Assembly (NCBI GenBank): GCA_000503195.1
Contig: AYSC01000013.1
Span: 32,604 to 96,603 of the forward strand
Direction of reading: 5' to 3'
DNA: 64,000 nucleotides
Source of the DNA: Blastomonas sp. CACIA14H2
GTDB taxonomy: Bacteria; Pseudomonadota; Alphaproteobacteria; Sphingomonadales; Sphingomonadaceae
Each line of letters begins with the position of its first letter. Position 1 is the first letter of the stretch. Shown one piece after another: positions 18,037 to 24,998 of this stretch. The position numbers and the translations under genes were made by a program. The notes under the pieces are model-generated. The model ran no database searches. It saw only the letters and a program-made list of their open reading frames with translations, and had not been told where the DNA came from.

Positions 18037-19113
18037 ATGTACCCCTTCTCGACTCCCAGTTCGATCGTCCGTAACCGCTGGTACATCGCCGCATTCTCGA
18101 ACGAGATCACGCGTGAGCCGATGGGGCGCAAACTGCTCGGCCTGCAGGTCGCGATGTATCGCAAGGAAGACGGGACGCCGGTGGCGATGTATGGCCTGTG
18201 CCCGCACCGCTATTTCCCGCTCGCCCAGGGCAAGGTGCGCGGCGACGCGCTGGTGTGCGGCTATCACGGCTTCGTGTTCGAGGCGGATGGCAAGTGCAGC
18301 GAAATCCCCTCGCAAGGCACCGGAGCTGGCTTTTGCCAGCCGATCTATCCGATCGTCGAGCGCGGGCCGCTGTGCTGGATCTGGATGGGCGACGCGGACA
18401 AATGCGACCCGGCGCTCATCCCGCCCTATGATGATTTCGGCCTGAACCAGCCGGGCTGGCGCTACAGTTCGGCCAACTATTTCCATCTCAAGGGGCGCAG
18501 CCAGCTGCTGGTCGACAATCTTATGGACCTGACCCACCTGCCCTATGTCCACCACCATATCAGTGGTGGCGAGGCAATGAAGAACCCGTCGATCAAGGAC
18601 GAAGAACGGGCCGAGGGCTATCGCGTGTCGCGCACCGGCAAGGTGCCGTTCACCCACTTCCATGAGCTGGTATTCGGTCCCGAGGCACGGTTCGAGGGGA
18701 TTTCCGACTTCCTCTCGCTGACCGATTATTACGGGCCAGAGTTCATCCGCACCGGGCTGCCAATCACAACGGCGATCAACGGCAACCCGGACGTGCCGCC
18801 CGCGCTAGGAACACTCAACATCCTGCACGGCATCACGCCGGAAACCGAGAATAGCACGCATTACTTCGGCTTCGCGACGCGAAACTTCCGGTTGGAAGAC
18901 GAAACGCTGGATGCCTTCCAATATGAGTCTGACTGCAAGATCCGCCAACAGGACGTTGAGGCGATCGAGGCGGTCGAGCGCGACCTGGACGAAGGCGCGC
19001 AGCGCCAGCGCGAGTTGCTGGTCAAGTCGGACGCGCCGGCAGTGAAAGTCCGCCGCAAGATCGAGGCTCTGCTCAATGCCGAACAGGCCGAGCCATCCAC
19101 CGCGCGAGTTTGA
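18037..19113 (+). CDS. Rieske non-heme iron oxygenase, VanA-like (O-demethylase type)
   Basis: 358-residue oxygenase alpha subunit. The Rieske [2Fe-2S] cluster ligands are Cys55 and His57 in LCPHRYFPL, and Cys74 and His77 in CGYHGF. The mononuclear iron site is VDNLMDLTHLPYVHHH. The N-terminus (VRNRWYIAAFSNEITREPMG) resembles vanillate and dicamba O-demethylases. Such enzymes remove a methyl group as formaldehyde; the formaldehyde dehydrogenase gene at the end of this operon fits. No ferredoxin or reductase gene lies nearby, so electrons must come from a partner elsewhere. The ATG at 18037 is preferred to a TTG at 18022, with GAAAG upstream. Confidence 0.88.
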   Translation: MYPFSTPSSIVRNRWYIAAFSNEITREPMGRKLLGLQVAMYRKEDGTPVAMYGLCPHRYFPLAQGKVRGDALVCGYHGFVFEADGKCSEIPSQGTGAGFCQPIYPIVERGPLCWIWMGDADKCDPALIPPYDDFGLNQPGWRYSSANYFHLKGRSQLLVDNLMDLTHLPYVHHHISGGEAMKNPSIKDEERAEGYRVSRTGKVPFTHFHELVFGPEARFEGISDFLSLTDYYGPEFIRTGLPITTAINGNPDVPPALGTLNILHGITPETENSTHYFGFATRNFRLEDETLDAFQYESDCKIRQQDVEAIEAVERDLDEGAQRQRELLVKSDAPAVKVRRKIEALLNAEQAEPSTARV

Positions 19114-19153
19114 GGGCGCGGGCATAGCGACTCAATACTGGAAGCATAAACAA

Positions 19154-20329
19154 ATGAGCGAGAGGATGACGATGCAACAAGATGCTGGGACGCGGCACGG
19201 CGTGGTCCTGCTGATCGCATCGGTGATGCCGGTGATGGCGATCATTTCGCTGGTGCCGGTATTGCCGCTTCTGCTACGCGAGTTCGCGGATATGCCGGGC
19301 GCCAACGTGCTGGTGCCGGTTATGATGACCGTGCCGGCCTTGTGCGTGGCGCTATTTTCTCCGATCGCCGGCTGGATCGCGGACCGGACGGGGCGCAAGC
19401 GGCTGCTTGTCGGTGCGCTGATTGCCTATGCCGGGTTCGGCGTTCTGCCGATCCTGCTTCATGACCTGACCCAGATGATTGTCGCGCGCGTCGCGCTCGG
19501 CATCGCCGAAGCAGCGATCATGACCGTCGCGACGACGCTGATTGGCGATTATTTTCAGGGTGAACGACGCGAGCGCTGGTTCGCGACGCAGGTCGCGGTG
19601 ACCAGCGTCAGCGCGATCGTGCTGATCGCGGTCGGCGGGATGCTGGGCCAGATGTTCGGATCTCGCGGGCCGTTCGGCCTCTACCTGCTCGCGCTGCCGA
19701 TCGCAGCGGCAGCCGCGATGATCCTCTATGAGCCCGACGTGCGGCATGAGGCACAGGGAGCCTCCGAAGTCTTCCCCTGGGCGCGCGTGATGCCGTTGAT
19801 CTTGATCACGCTCGGTGTTGGTTTGGTCTTTTATACCATGATCGTTCAGCTCGGTCCCATCCTCGAACTGTCCGGTCAGGTTTCGCCTGCAGCGATCGGC
19901 GCGGCGGGGGCGGCCGCCAATATCGGCATGGTCGTGGGCAGCGCGGTCTTTGGCAAGTTCAAGCACTGGTCCGGCACGCGCCTACTGGGTCTGGGACTGG
20001 CGATCGCGGCGGCGGGCTATGCGGGCGCGGGGCTGCTCAACGGGTTCCTGCCGATTGCGGCATCGGCGGTGTTGGCCTGTATCGGTTGCGGCATCCTGCT
20101 GCCCAACATGCTGACCTGGACCGTGCGCCAGTTGCCGCCAGCGGTTCGCGGACGCGGGACGGGCACTTGGACCGGCGCGTTCTTTCTCGGCCAGTTCGCG
20201 TCGCCCATTGTCTCCGGCGCGCTGGCGGCCGGACTCGGCGGTCTAACCAAGGTGCTGATCGTTTATGCGGGGCTAGCGCTTGCTGGCGCGCTCTTGACCA
20301 CTCTCACCATTCGAAAGGGCGCCAGCTGA
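19154..20329 (+). CDS. Major facilitator superfamily transporter
   Basis: 391-residue inner-membrane carrier with about twelve hydrophobic segments. It has the MFS inter-helix 2-3 motif GWIADRTGRKRLL. The start is uncertain: ATG at 19154 has a weak upstream GGAAG, whereas ATG at 19172 has GAGAGG at the right distance and would shorten the protein by six residues. It begins 40 bases after the Rieske gene and its stop overlaps the next start by one base (TGATG). The role in context is probably import of the aromatic substrate or an intermediate over the inner membrane, partnering the TonB receptor at the outer membrane. Confidence 0.88.
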   Translation: MSERMTMQQDAGTRHGVVLLIASVMPVMAIISLVPVLPLLLREFADMPGANVLVPVMMTVPALCVALFSPIAGWIADRTGRKRLLVGALIAYAGFGVLPILLHDLTQMIVARVALGIAEAAIMTVATTLIGDYFQGERRERWFATQVAVTSVSAIVLIAVGGMLGQMFGSRGPFGLYLLALPIAAAAAMILYEPDVRHEAQGASEVFPWARVMPLILITLGVGLVFYTMIVQLGPILELSGQVSPAAIGAAGAAANIGMVVGSAVFGKFKHWSGTRLLGLGLAIAAAGYAGAGLLNGFLPIAASAVLACIGCGILLPNMLTWTVRQLPPAVRGRGTGTWTGAFFLGQFASPIVSGALAAGLGGLTKVLIVYAGLALAGALLTTLTIRKGAS

Positions 20330-21108
20330 TGCCTCGCCGCTTTGTCGACCTCTCGATCCTGCTCGAAAATGACGTGATCACCGATCCGCCCTTCCTGCGG
20401 CCCAAGATTACCTATCAGACGCACGCCGAAACCGTGCCGGAGCTGGGGCATTTCTTCCCCGGCGTGACCCAGGATCAGACGCCCGATGGTGCGGGCTTCG
20501 CTGCGGCGGAATGGGTGACGCTGACCACGCACAACGGCACGCATCTCGACGCCCCGTATCATTACCACCCGACGATGGACGGTGGCGAGCGCGCGATCAC
20601 TATCGACGAGGTGCCGCTCGACTGGTGCTTCCGGCCCGGCGTGAAACTCGACTTTCGGCATTTTCCGGACGGCTATGTGGTGACTGCGGCGGACGTCGAG
20701 GCGGAGCTCACGCGGATAGGCCATGACCTTCGGCCGCTCGACATCGTGCTGGTCAACACGGCAGCCGGCAAGGCGGTGGGCGACCCCAACTTCGTCAATG
20801 TCGGCTGCGGCATGGGCTATGAGGCGACGATGTACTTGACGACGCGCGGGGTTCGGGTGACCGGGACCGATGCGTGGAGCTGGGACGCGCCGTTTAGCTA
20901 CACTGCGCAGAAGGTCGCCCAAACCGGCGATACGTCGCTGATCTGGGAAGGGCACAAGGCCGGGCGCGACATCGGTTACTGTCATCTCGAGAAGATGCAC
21001 AATCTGGAAGTGCTGCCTGGCAATGGCTTCACCGTCAGCTGCTTCCCGCACAAGATCAAGGGCGCGTCGGCGGGCTGGACTCGCGCCGTCGCGATCTTCG
21101 AGGAATGA
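20329..21108 (+). CDS. Cyclase-family metal hydrolase (PF04199-like)
   Basis: 259-residue protein of the family that includes bacterial kynurenine formamidase and isatin hydrolase. The metal-binding signature is HNGTHLDAPYHYHP (HxGTHxDxPxH), with further conserved residues in RRFVDLSILLENDVITDPP and GTDAWSWD. Members hydrolyse amide, lactam or lactone bonds; in this operon a lactone or ring-opened intermediate is plausible. It starts within the stop codon of the MFS gene and its own end overlaps the next gene by four bases, so it is firmly part of the operon. Confidence 0.85.
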   Translation: MPRRFVDLSILLENDVITDPPFLRPKITYQTHAETVPELGHFFPGVTQDQTPDGAGFAAAEWVTLTTHNGTHLDAPYHYHPTMDGGERAITIDEVPLDWCFRPGVKLDFRHFPDGYVVTAADVEAELTRIGHDLRPLDIVLVNTAAGKAVGDPNFVNVGCGMGYEATMYLTTRGVRVTGTDAWSWDAPFSYTAQKVAQTGDTSLIWEGHKAGRDIGYCHLEKMHNLEVLPGNGFTVSCFPHKIKGASAGWTRAVAIFEE

Positions 21109-22064
21109 GGCTAGCGACCCTCAAGCGTGGTGGACGCGACGGCACACTGGTCGCGGTGAGCGCGGACGGCGCGCGCGTTTCCGAGGTGCCGGGGTGGGCG
21201 ACGCTCCAGGCGGCGCTGGACGATTGGGATGCCGCGCTTCCGGCAATGCGCGACGCGACGCACGCCGCAGAACAGGGCGAGCCTGTCGACCCGACCGACT
21301 TCGCAGCGCCGCTGCCGCGTGCGTGGCAGTGGCTCGACGGCTCGGCCTTCCCGACGCATGGCGAGTTGATGCAGCGGGCGTTCAACCTTCCCCCGATAGA
21401 GACCGACAAGCCGCTGATGTATCAGGGGATGAGCCATCACTTCATCGCGCCGACCGACGATGTCCCCCTACCCAGCGCAGCCGACGGCATCGATTTCGAG
21501 GGCGAATTCGGCGTGATCACCAGTGATGTACCGATGGGCTGTTCAGCGGAGGACGCGCTTGCCCATGTCCGCCTAGTCGTGATGATCAACGATTGGTCGC
21601 TGCGTGCGATCGCGCCGGTTGAGATGAAAACCGGCTTCGGCTGGGTTCAGGCCAAACCCGCATGCAGCATGGCGCCCTTCGCAGTCACAACCGACTTGTT
21701 GGGCGAGGCATGGCACGATGGTCGCGTCTGCCTGCCACTCACCGTCGAAGTGAACGGCGAATGGTTCGGAAGCCCGCTGGGGCACGCGATGGCGTACGGC
21801 TTCCATGATCTGATCGCGCACGCCGCGCACAGCCGCTCGCTGGCCGCGGGCACGATAATAGGTTCCGGAACGGTCTCCAACCGGGAGCATGACCAGGTCG
21901 GATCGACTTGCATCTCCGAGCGACGCGCAATCGAGATGATCAACCATGGCATGCCGAAGACGGGCTTTCTCGGCTCTGGCGATCGCGTGCGCATGGAGAC
22001 GCGCGGCACTGATGGCGCGCTACTCTTCGGCACGCTGGACCAGCGAGTCGTGGCAGCCGCCTAA
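21105..22064 (+). CDS. Second fumarylacetoacetate hydrolase family protein
   Basis: 319-residue FAH-fold enzyme of a different subtype from the one at 14897: it resembles the bacterial fumarylacetoacetase-like proteins with MRLATLKRGGRDGTLVAVS at the N-terminus. Metal-site acids lie in IDFEGEFGVITSDVP and VVMINDWSLRA; the core continues with KTGFGWVQAKPACSMAPF and GSGTVSNREHDQVGSTCISE. The ATGA overlap with the cyclase gene suggests coupled translation. The predicted final or near-final step is hydrolysis of a fumaryl- or maleyl-pyruvate/acetoacetate-like product. The exact substrate is not determinable here. Confidence 0.87.
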   Translation: MRLATLKRGGRDGTLVAVSADGARVSEVPGWATLQAALDDWDAALPAMRDATHAAEQGEPVDPTDFAAPLPRAWQWLDGSAFPTHGELMQRAFNLPPIETDKPLMYQGMSHHFIAPTDDVPLPSAADGIDFEGEFGVITSDVPMGCSAEDALAHVRLVVMINDWSLRAIAPVEMKTGFGWVQAKPACSMAPFAVTTDLLGEAWHDGRVCLPLTVEVNGEWFGSPLGHAMAYGFHDLIAHAAHSRSLAAGTIIGSGTVSNREHDQVGSTCISERRAIEMINHGMPKTGFLGSGDRVRMETRGTDGALLFGTLDQRVVAAA

Positions 22065-22091
22065 TTCTCTCAGCATAGGGAGGAATGTTGA

Positions 22092-23204
22092 ATGAAGACC
22101 CGTGCCGCCGTTGCCTTTGAAGCGAAGAAGCCGCTGGAGATCGTCGAGCTGGATCTCGAAGGCCCCAAGGCGGGCGAGGTGCTGGTCGAGATCATGGCGA
22201 CGGGCATCTGCCATACCGATGCCTATACGCTCGACGGGCTCGACAGCGAGGGCATCTTCCCCAGCGTGCTGGGGCATGAGGGCGCCGGGATCGTGCGCGA
22301 GGTCGGCGCGGGCGTGACCTCGGTCAAGCCCGGCGACCATGTCATCCCCTTGTACACCCCCGAATGCCGCCAGTGCAAAAGCTGCCTCAGCGGCAAGACC
22401 AACCTGTGCACCGCGATCCGCGCGACCCAGGGCAAGGGGCTGATGCCCGACGGCACGACGCGCTTCAGCTACAAGGGCCAGCCGATCTATCACTATATGG
22501 GCTGCTCGACCTTCTCGAACTTCACCGTGCTGCCCGAGATCGCCGTCGCCAAGATCCGCGAGGACGCGCCGTTCCAGACCAGCTGCTATATCGGCTGCGG
22601 CGTCACCACCGGCGTCGGCGCGGTGATCAACACCGCCAAGGTCCAGGTCGGCGACAATGTCGTGGTGTTCGGCCTGGGCGGCATCGGCCTCAACGTCATT
22701 CAGGGCGCGCGGCTGGCGGGTGCGGACCGGATCATCGGCGTCGATATCAACCCCGATCGCGAGGAATGGGGCCGCAAGTTCGGCATGACCGCGTTCCTGA
22801 ACAGCAAGGGCATGAGCCGCGAGGATATCGTCGCCAGAATCGTCGAGATGACCGATGGCGGTGCGGACTATACCTTCGACGCGACGGGCAACACGGACGT
22901 CATGCGCACCGCGCTCGAGGCCTGCCATCGCGGCTGGGGCACCTCGATCATCATCGGCGTGGCCGAAGCCGGCAAGGAGATCGCGACGCGGCCGTTCCAG
23001 CTGGTCACCGGGCGCAACTGGCGCGGCACCGCGTTCGGCGGCGCGAAGGGCCGCGCCGACGTGCCCAAGATCGTCGACATGTATATGCAGGGCAAGATCG
23101 AGATCGACCCGATGATCACGCATGTCATGGGGCTGGAAGAGATCAACACCGCGTTCGACCTGATGCACGCGGGCAAGTCGATCCGCTCCGTGGTGGTGTT
23201 CTGA
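22092..23204 (+). CDS. adhC: S-(hydroxymethyl)glutathione dehydrogenase / class III alcohol dehydrogenase
   Basis: 370-residue zinc NAD-dependent dehydrogenase that oxidises the glutathione adduct of formaldehyde (frmA/adhC type). Catalytic zinc region [13 protein letters not shown] and [12 protein letters not shown]; structural zinc cysteines in [19 protein letters not shown]-binding glycine motif [15 protein letters not shown]. Length and motifs match class III enzymes fully. It follows the FAH gene by 27 bases. Higher GC than the start of the cluster suggests a host-like gene recruited to or shared with the operon. Formaldehyde from a Rieske demethylation step would be its substrate. Confidence 0.95.
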   Translation: MKTRAAVAFEAKKPLEIVELDLEGPKAGEVLVEIMATGICHTDAYTLDGLDSEGIFPSVLGHEGAGIVREVGAGVTSVKPGDHVIPLYTPECRQCKSCLSGKTNLCTAIRATQGKGLMPDGTTRFSYKGQPIYHYMGCSTFSNFTVLPEIAVAKIREDAPFQTSCYIGCGVTTGVGAVINTAKVQVGDNVVVFGLGGIGLNVIQGARLAGADRIIGVDINPDREEWGRKFGMTAFLNSKGMSREDIVARIVEMTDGGADYTFDATGNTDVMRTALEACHRGWGTSIIIGVAEAGKEIATRPFQLVTGRNWRGTAFGGAKGRADVPKIVDMYMQGKIEIDPMITHVMGLEEINTAFDLMHAGKSIRSVVVF

Positions 23205-23514
23205 TGCCGCGACTATCCACCCATTAACGGCCATTAGCGGGGCCGGTGCGCGACCTGGAAAGCAGAATGGCGGCTTCCGGCGGAAGTAGACGTAATCGTT
23301 GATGACTGGGAACGACCAAGTCTTGGTCGAGGACTGTCGTTGGTCAGTAGCAGACCGGACGGCAGCTTTCCGCCAATCGCAGCACAAAAACTCGACATTC
23401 GGCTATCGAACAAGATGCCGATTTTCAACATTGTGGCAGTGATATCGAACCCCGTTCTCGTATATTCCTTGCGGAGCCTGCTGCTTTTTCATTTGATCTG
23501 TTGGCGATCAAGGC
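23205..23514. other. Gene-free stretch between adhC and the integrase
   Basis: 310 bases between convergent genes. It holds a small perfect dyad GACCAAG-T-CTTGGTC at 23314-23328 and only short frames without domains. No T-tailed terminator was identified after adhC. The sequence looks like accessory debris at the inner side of the integrase gene. Confidence 0.4.
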
Positions 23515-24723
23515 TCACATATCCATCAAAAATTGGAGCTGTGTTTCCCCGGCATCATCTGCTTTATCAACAGGTTGGCAGTAGGCTGACCAATCCTTCA
23601 TCAGCTTTCTTCGCCGTTCGAAAAAATCGGTCCGTCGGTAAGCTGCTTCAATCCGATCCTGAAGCTTGTGCGCAAGCGCCTTATCAACGACCTCCTTTCG
23701 ATAATCCGTGCATTCAGCCGCCCCGTCCGTGAAGGTGCTTCTGAAGCCGTGGACGGTGAACTCGGGATAGCCCATGTCGCGAAGGGTTTTGGACATTGTC
23801 ATGTCGCTGATGGGACGCTTGCCGAATGACGAAAAAACAAAGCCTCCTTCATGATCTCGCAATCGCAGCCGACGCAGCAAGATTTCGATAGCTGGATCAG
23901 TCAGCGGAACATTGTGTTCTTTGCCCATTTTCATTCGGGATGCAGGAACGGTCCACACCCGTGCCTCCAGGTCGAATTCTGACCAGAGTGCATTTCGGGT
24001 TTCGCCCGATCGCGCGGCGGTCAGAACCGTGAATGCCAAGGCATCCCTGCCAGCCGTTTGTGGCATAGTATGGAGCTTGGAAAACAACGTCGGTATCTGA
24101 GCATATGGCATCGCCGGGAAATGATTGTCAGAAGGCGGCTGTCGCGGCAGCCCCCTTGTCACTGAACGAAGAATAACTTCCTGATCACACCAGCCTTTGA
24201 TGTGAGCGAAATCCAGTACAGTCCGGATACGCTGGAAGATGCGTCTGGCGGTTTCAGGAATGCCCAGCCAGATGGGTGCCAGGGCATCTCGTACCATCAG
24301 GCTGGTAATCTCATTGACCGGGATCGATCCAAATGCGGGGAAGATGTGCCGTTCCAATGAAGCTAGCCAGGATGCCTGATGGTGCTTGTTTCGCCATCCG
24401 CCCTTTATCGCGTCATGACATTGCCGGGCCGCTTCAGCGAATGTTGGCGCTGGCGCTACGGCTAGCTCTGGCTTCTGGCGGAGATACTCGCCACTCAGAA
24501 TTTGAGCCTTGACCTCACTGGCCCTGGCGCGAGCTTGCGCCAAAGAAAGCTCGCGGGCTGAACCTAGCCCGATGTCGCGTCGCTTCCCATCAGCCTGAGT
24601 TCGCAGCACCCACGATCGCGAGCCGCTGCCCCTGACAAACAGATAGAGACCTCGCCCGTCGGCATGTCGCCCCGGCTTTGCGTTCTTCACCTGAAGTGCA
24701 GTTAATCCACCCTTGAGCCTCAA
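23515..24723 (-). CDS. P4-type tyrosine-recombinase integrase
   Basis: 402-residue site-specific recombinase. The N-terminal DUF4102 arm-binding domain is typical of P4 integrases (GGLTALQVKNAKPGRHADGR, GLYLFVRGSGSRSWVLRT). The SAM-like core-binding domain spans about 95-190, and the catalytic domain holds Arg in LTAARSGETRNALW, the HxxR in VHGFRSTF, His in ALAHKL and the nucleophilic Tyr in AAYRRTDF. All catalytic residues appear present, so it may be active. P4-type integrases usually target tRNA 3' ends, and such a sequence lies 142 bases upstream of its start, at 24865. No excisionase is adjacent; an AlpA gene is at 7883. Confidence 0.95.
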   Translation of the reverse strand: MRLKGGLTALQVKNAKPGRHADGRGLYLFVRGSGSRSWVLRTQADGKRRDIGLGSARELSLAQARARASEVKAQILSGEYLRQKPELAVAPAPTFAEAARQCHDAIKGGWRNKHHQASWLASLERHIFPAFGSIPVNEITSLMVRDALAPIWLGIPETARRIFQRIRTVLDFAHIKGWCDQEVILRSVTRGLPRQPPSDNHFPAMPYAQIPTLFSKLHTMPQTAGRDALAFTVLTAARSGETRNALWSEFDLEARVWTVPASRMKMGKEHNVPLTDPAIEILLRRLRLRDHEGGFVFSSFGKRPISDMTMSKTLRDMGYPEFTVHGFRSTFTDGAAECTDYRKEVVDKALAHKLQDRIEAAYRRTDFFERRRKLMKDWSAYCQPVDKADDAGETQLQFLMDM

Positions 24724-24864
24724 TCCGTTCCATCATTTCGTACCACACTTCACTTTGGCAGCAGTGAAATGCGGCGAACCAGAGTTGGACATATCGTTTC
24801 AGAAATCCTCTCTATATCATAGACTTAGAGACGTCCCGATCTGTCCTGAGGCTGACAATTTATA

Positions 24865-24880
24865 CCGCTAGGCTCCACCA
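24865..24880 (+). repeat. Putative att site: duplicated tRNA 3' end
   Basis: CCGCTAGGCTCCACCA, on the plus strand, has the form of the last part of a tRNA gene: T-stem end, acceptor strand AGGCTCC, discriminator A and encoded CCA, reminiscent of tRNA-Ala. Nothing upstream folds as the rest of a tRNA, so it is a 3' fragment as left by tRNA-targeting integration. Its orientation implies the intact tRNA copy and other island end lie to the left, outside the window. Confidence 0.55.
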
Positions 24881-24998
24881 GTTCCGCCGGTCGCGACACT
24901 CTCGGATCGGGCATCGGGTTGCATAACTGATCCTGGCGCGACACTTTATTAACCCAAGTCCTGTTAAGGCGGGTTGGCTTTTCCCCGGAGCCAAAGCC

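Noticed and set aside
24861..24900. A complete tRNA gene upstream of the integrase
   Set aside because: Only the final 16 bases resemble a tRNA; no anticodon arm or D-arm can be found in the preceding bases, so it is a partial copy.
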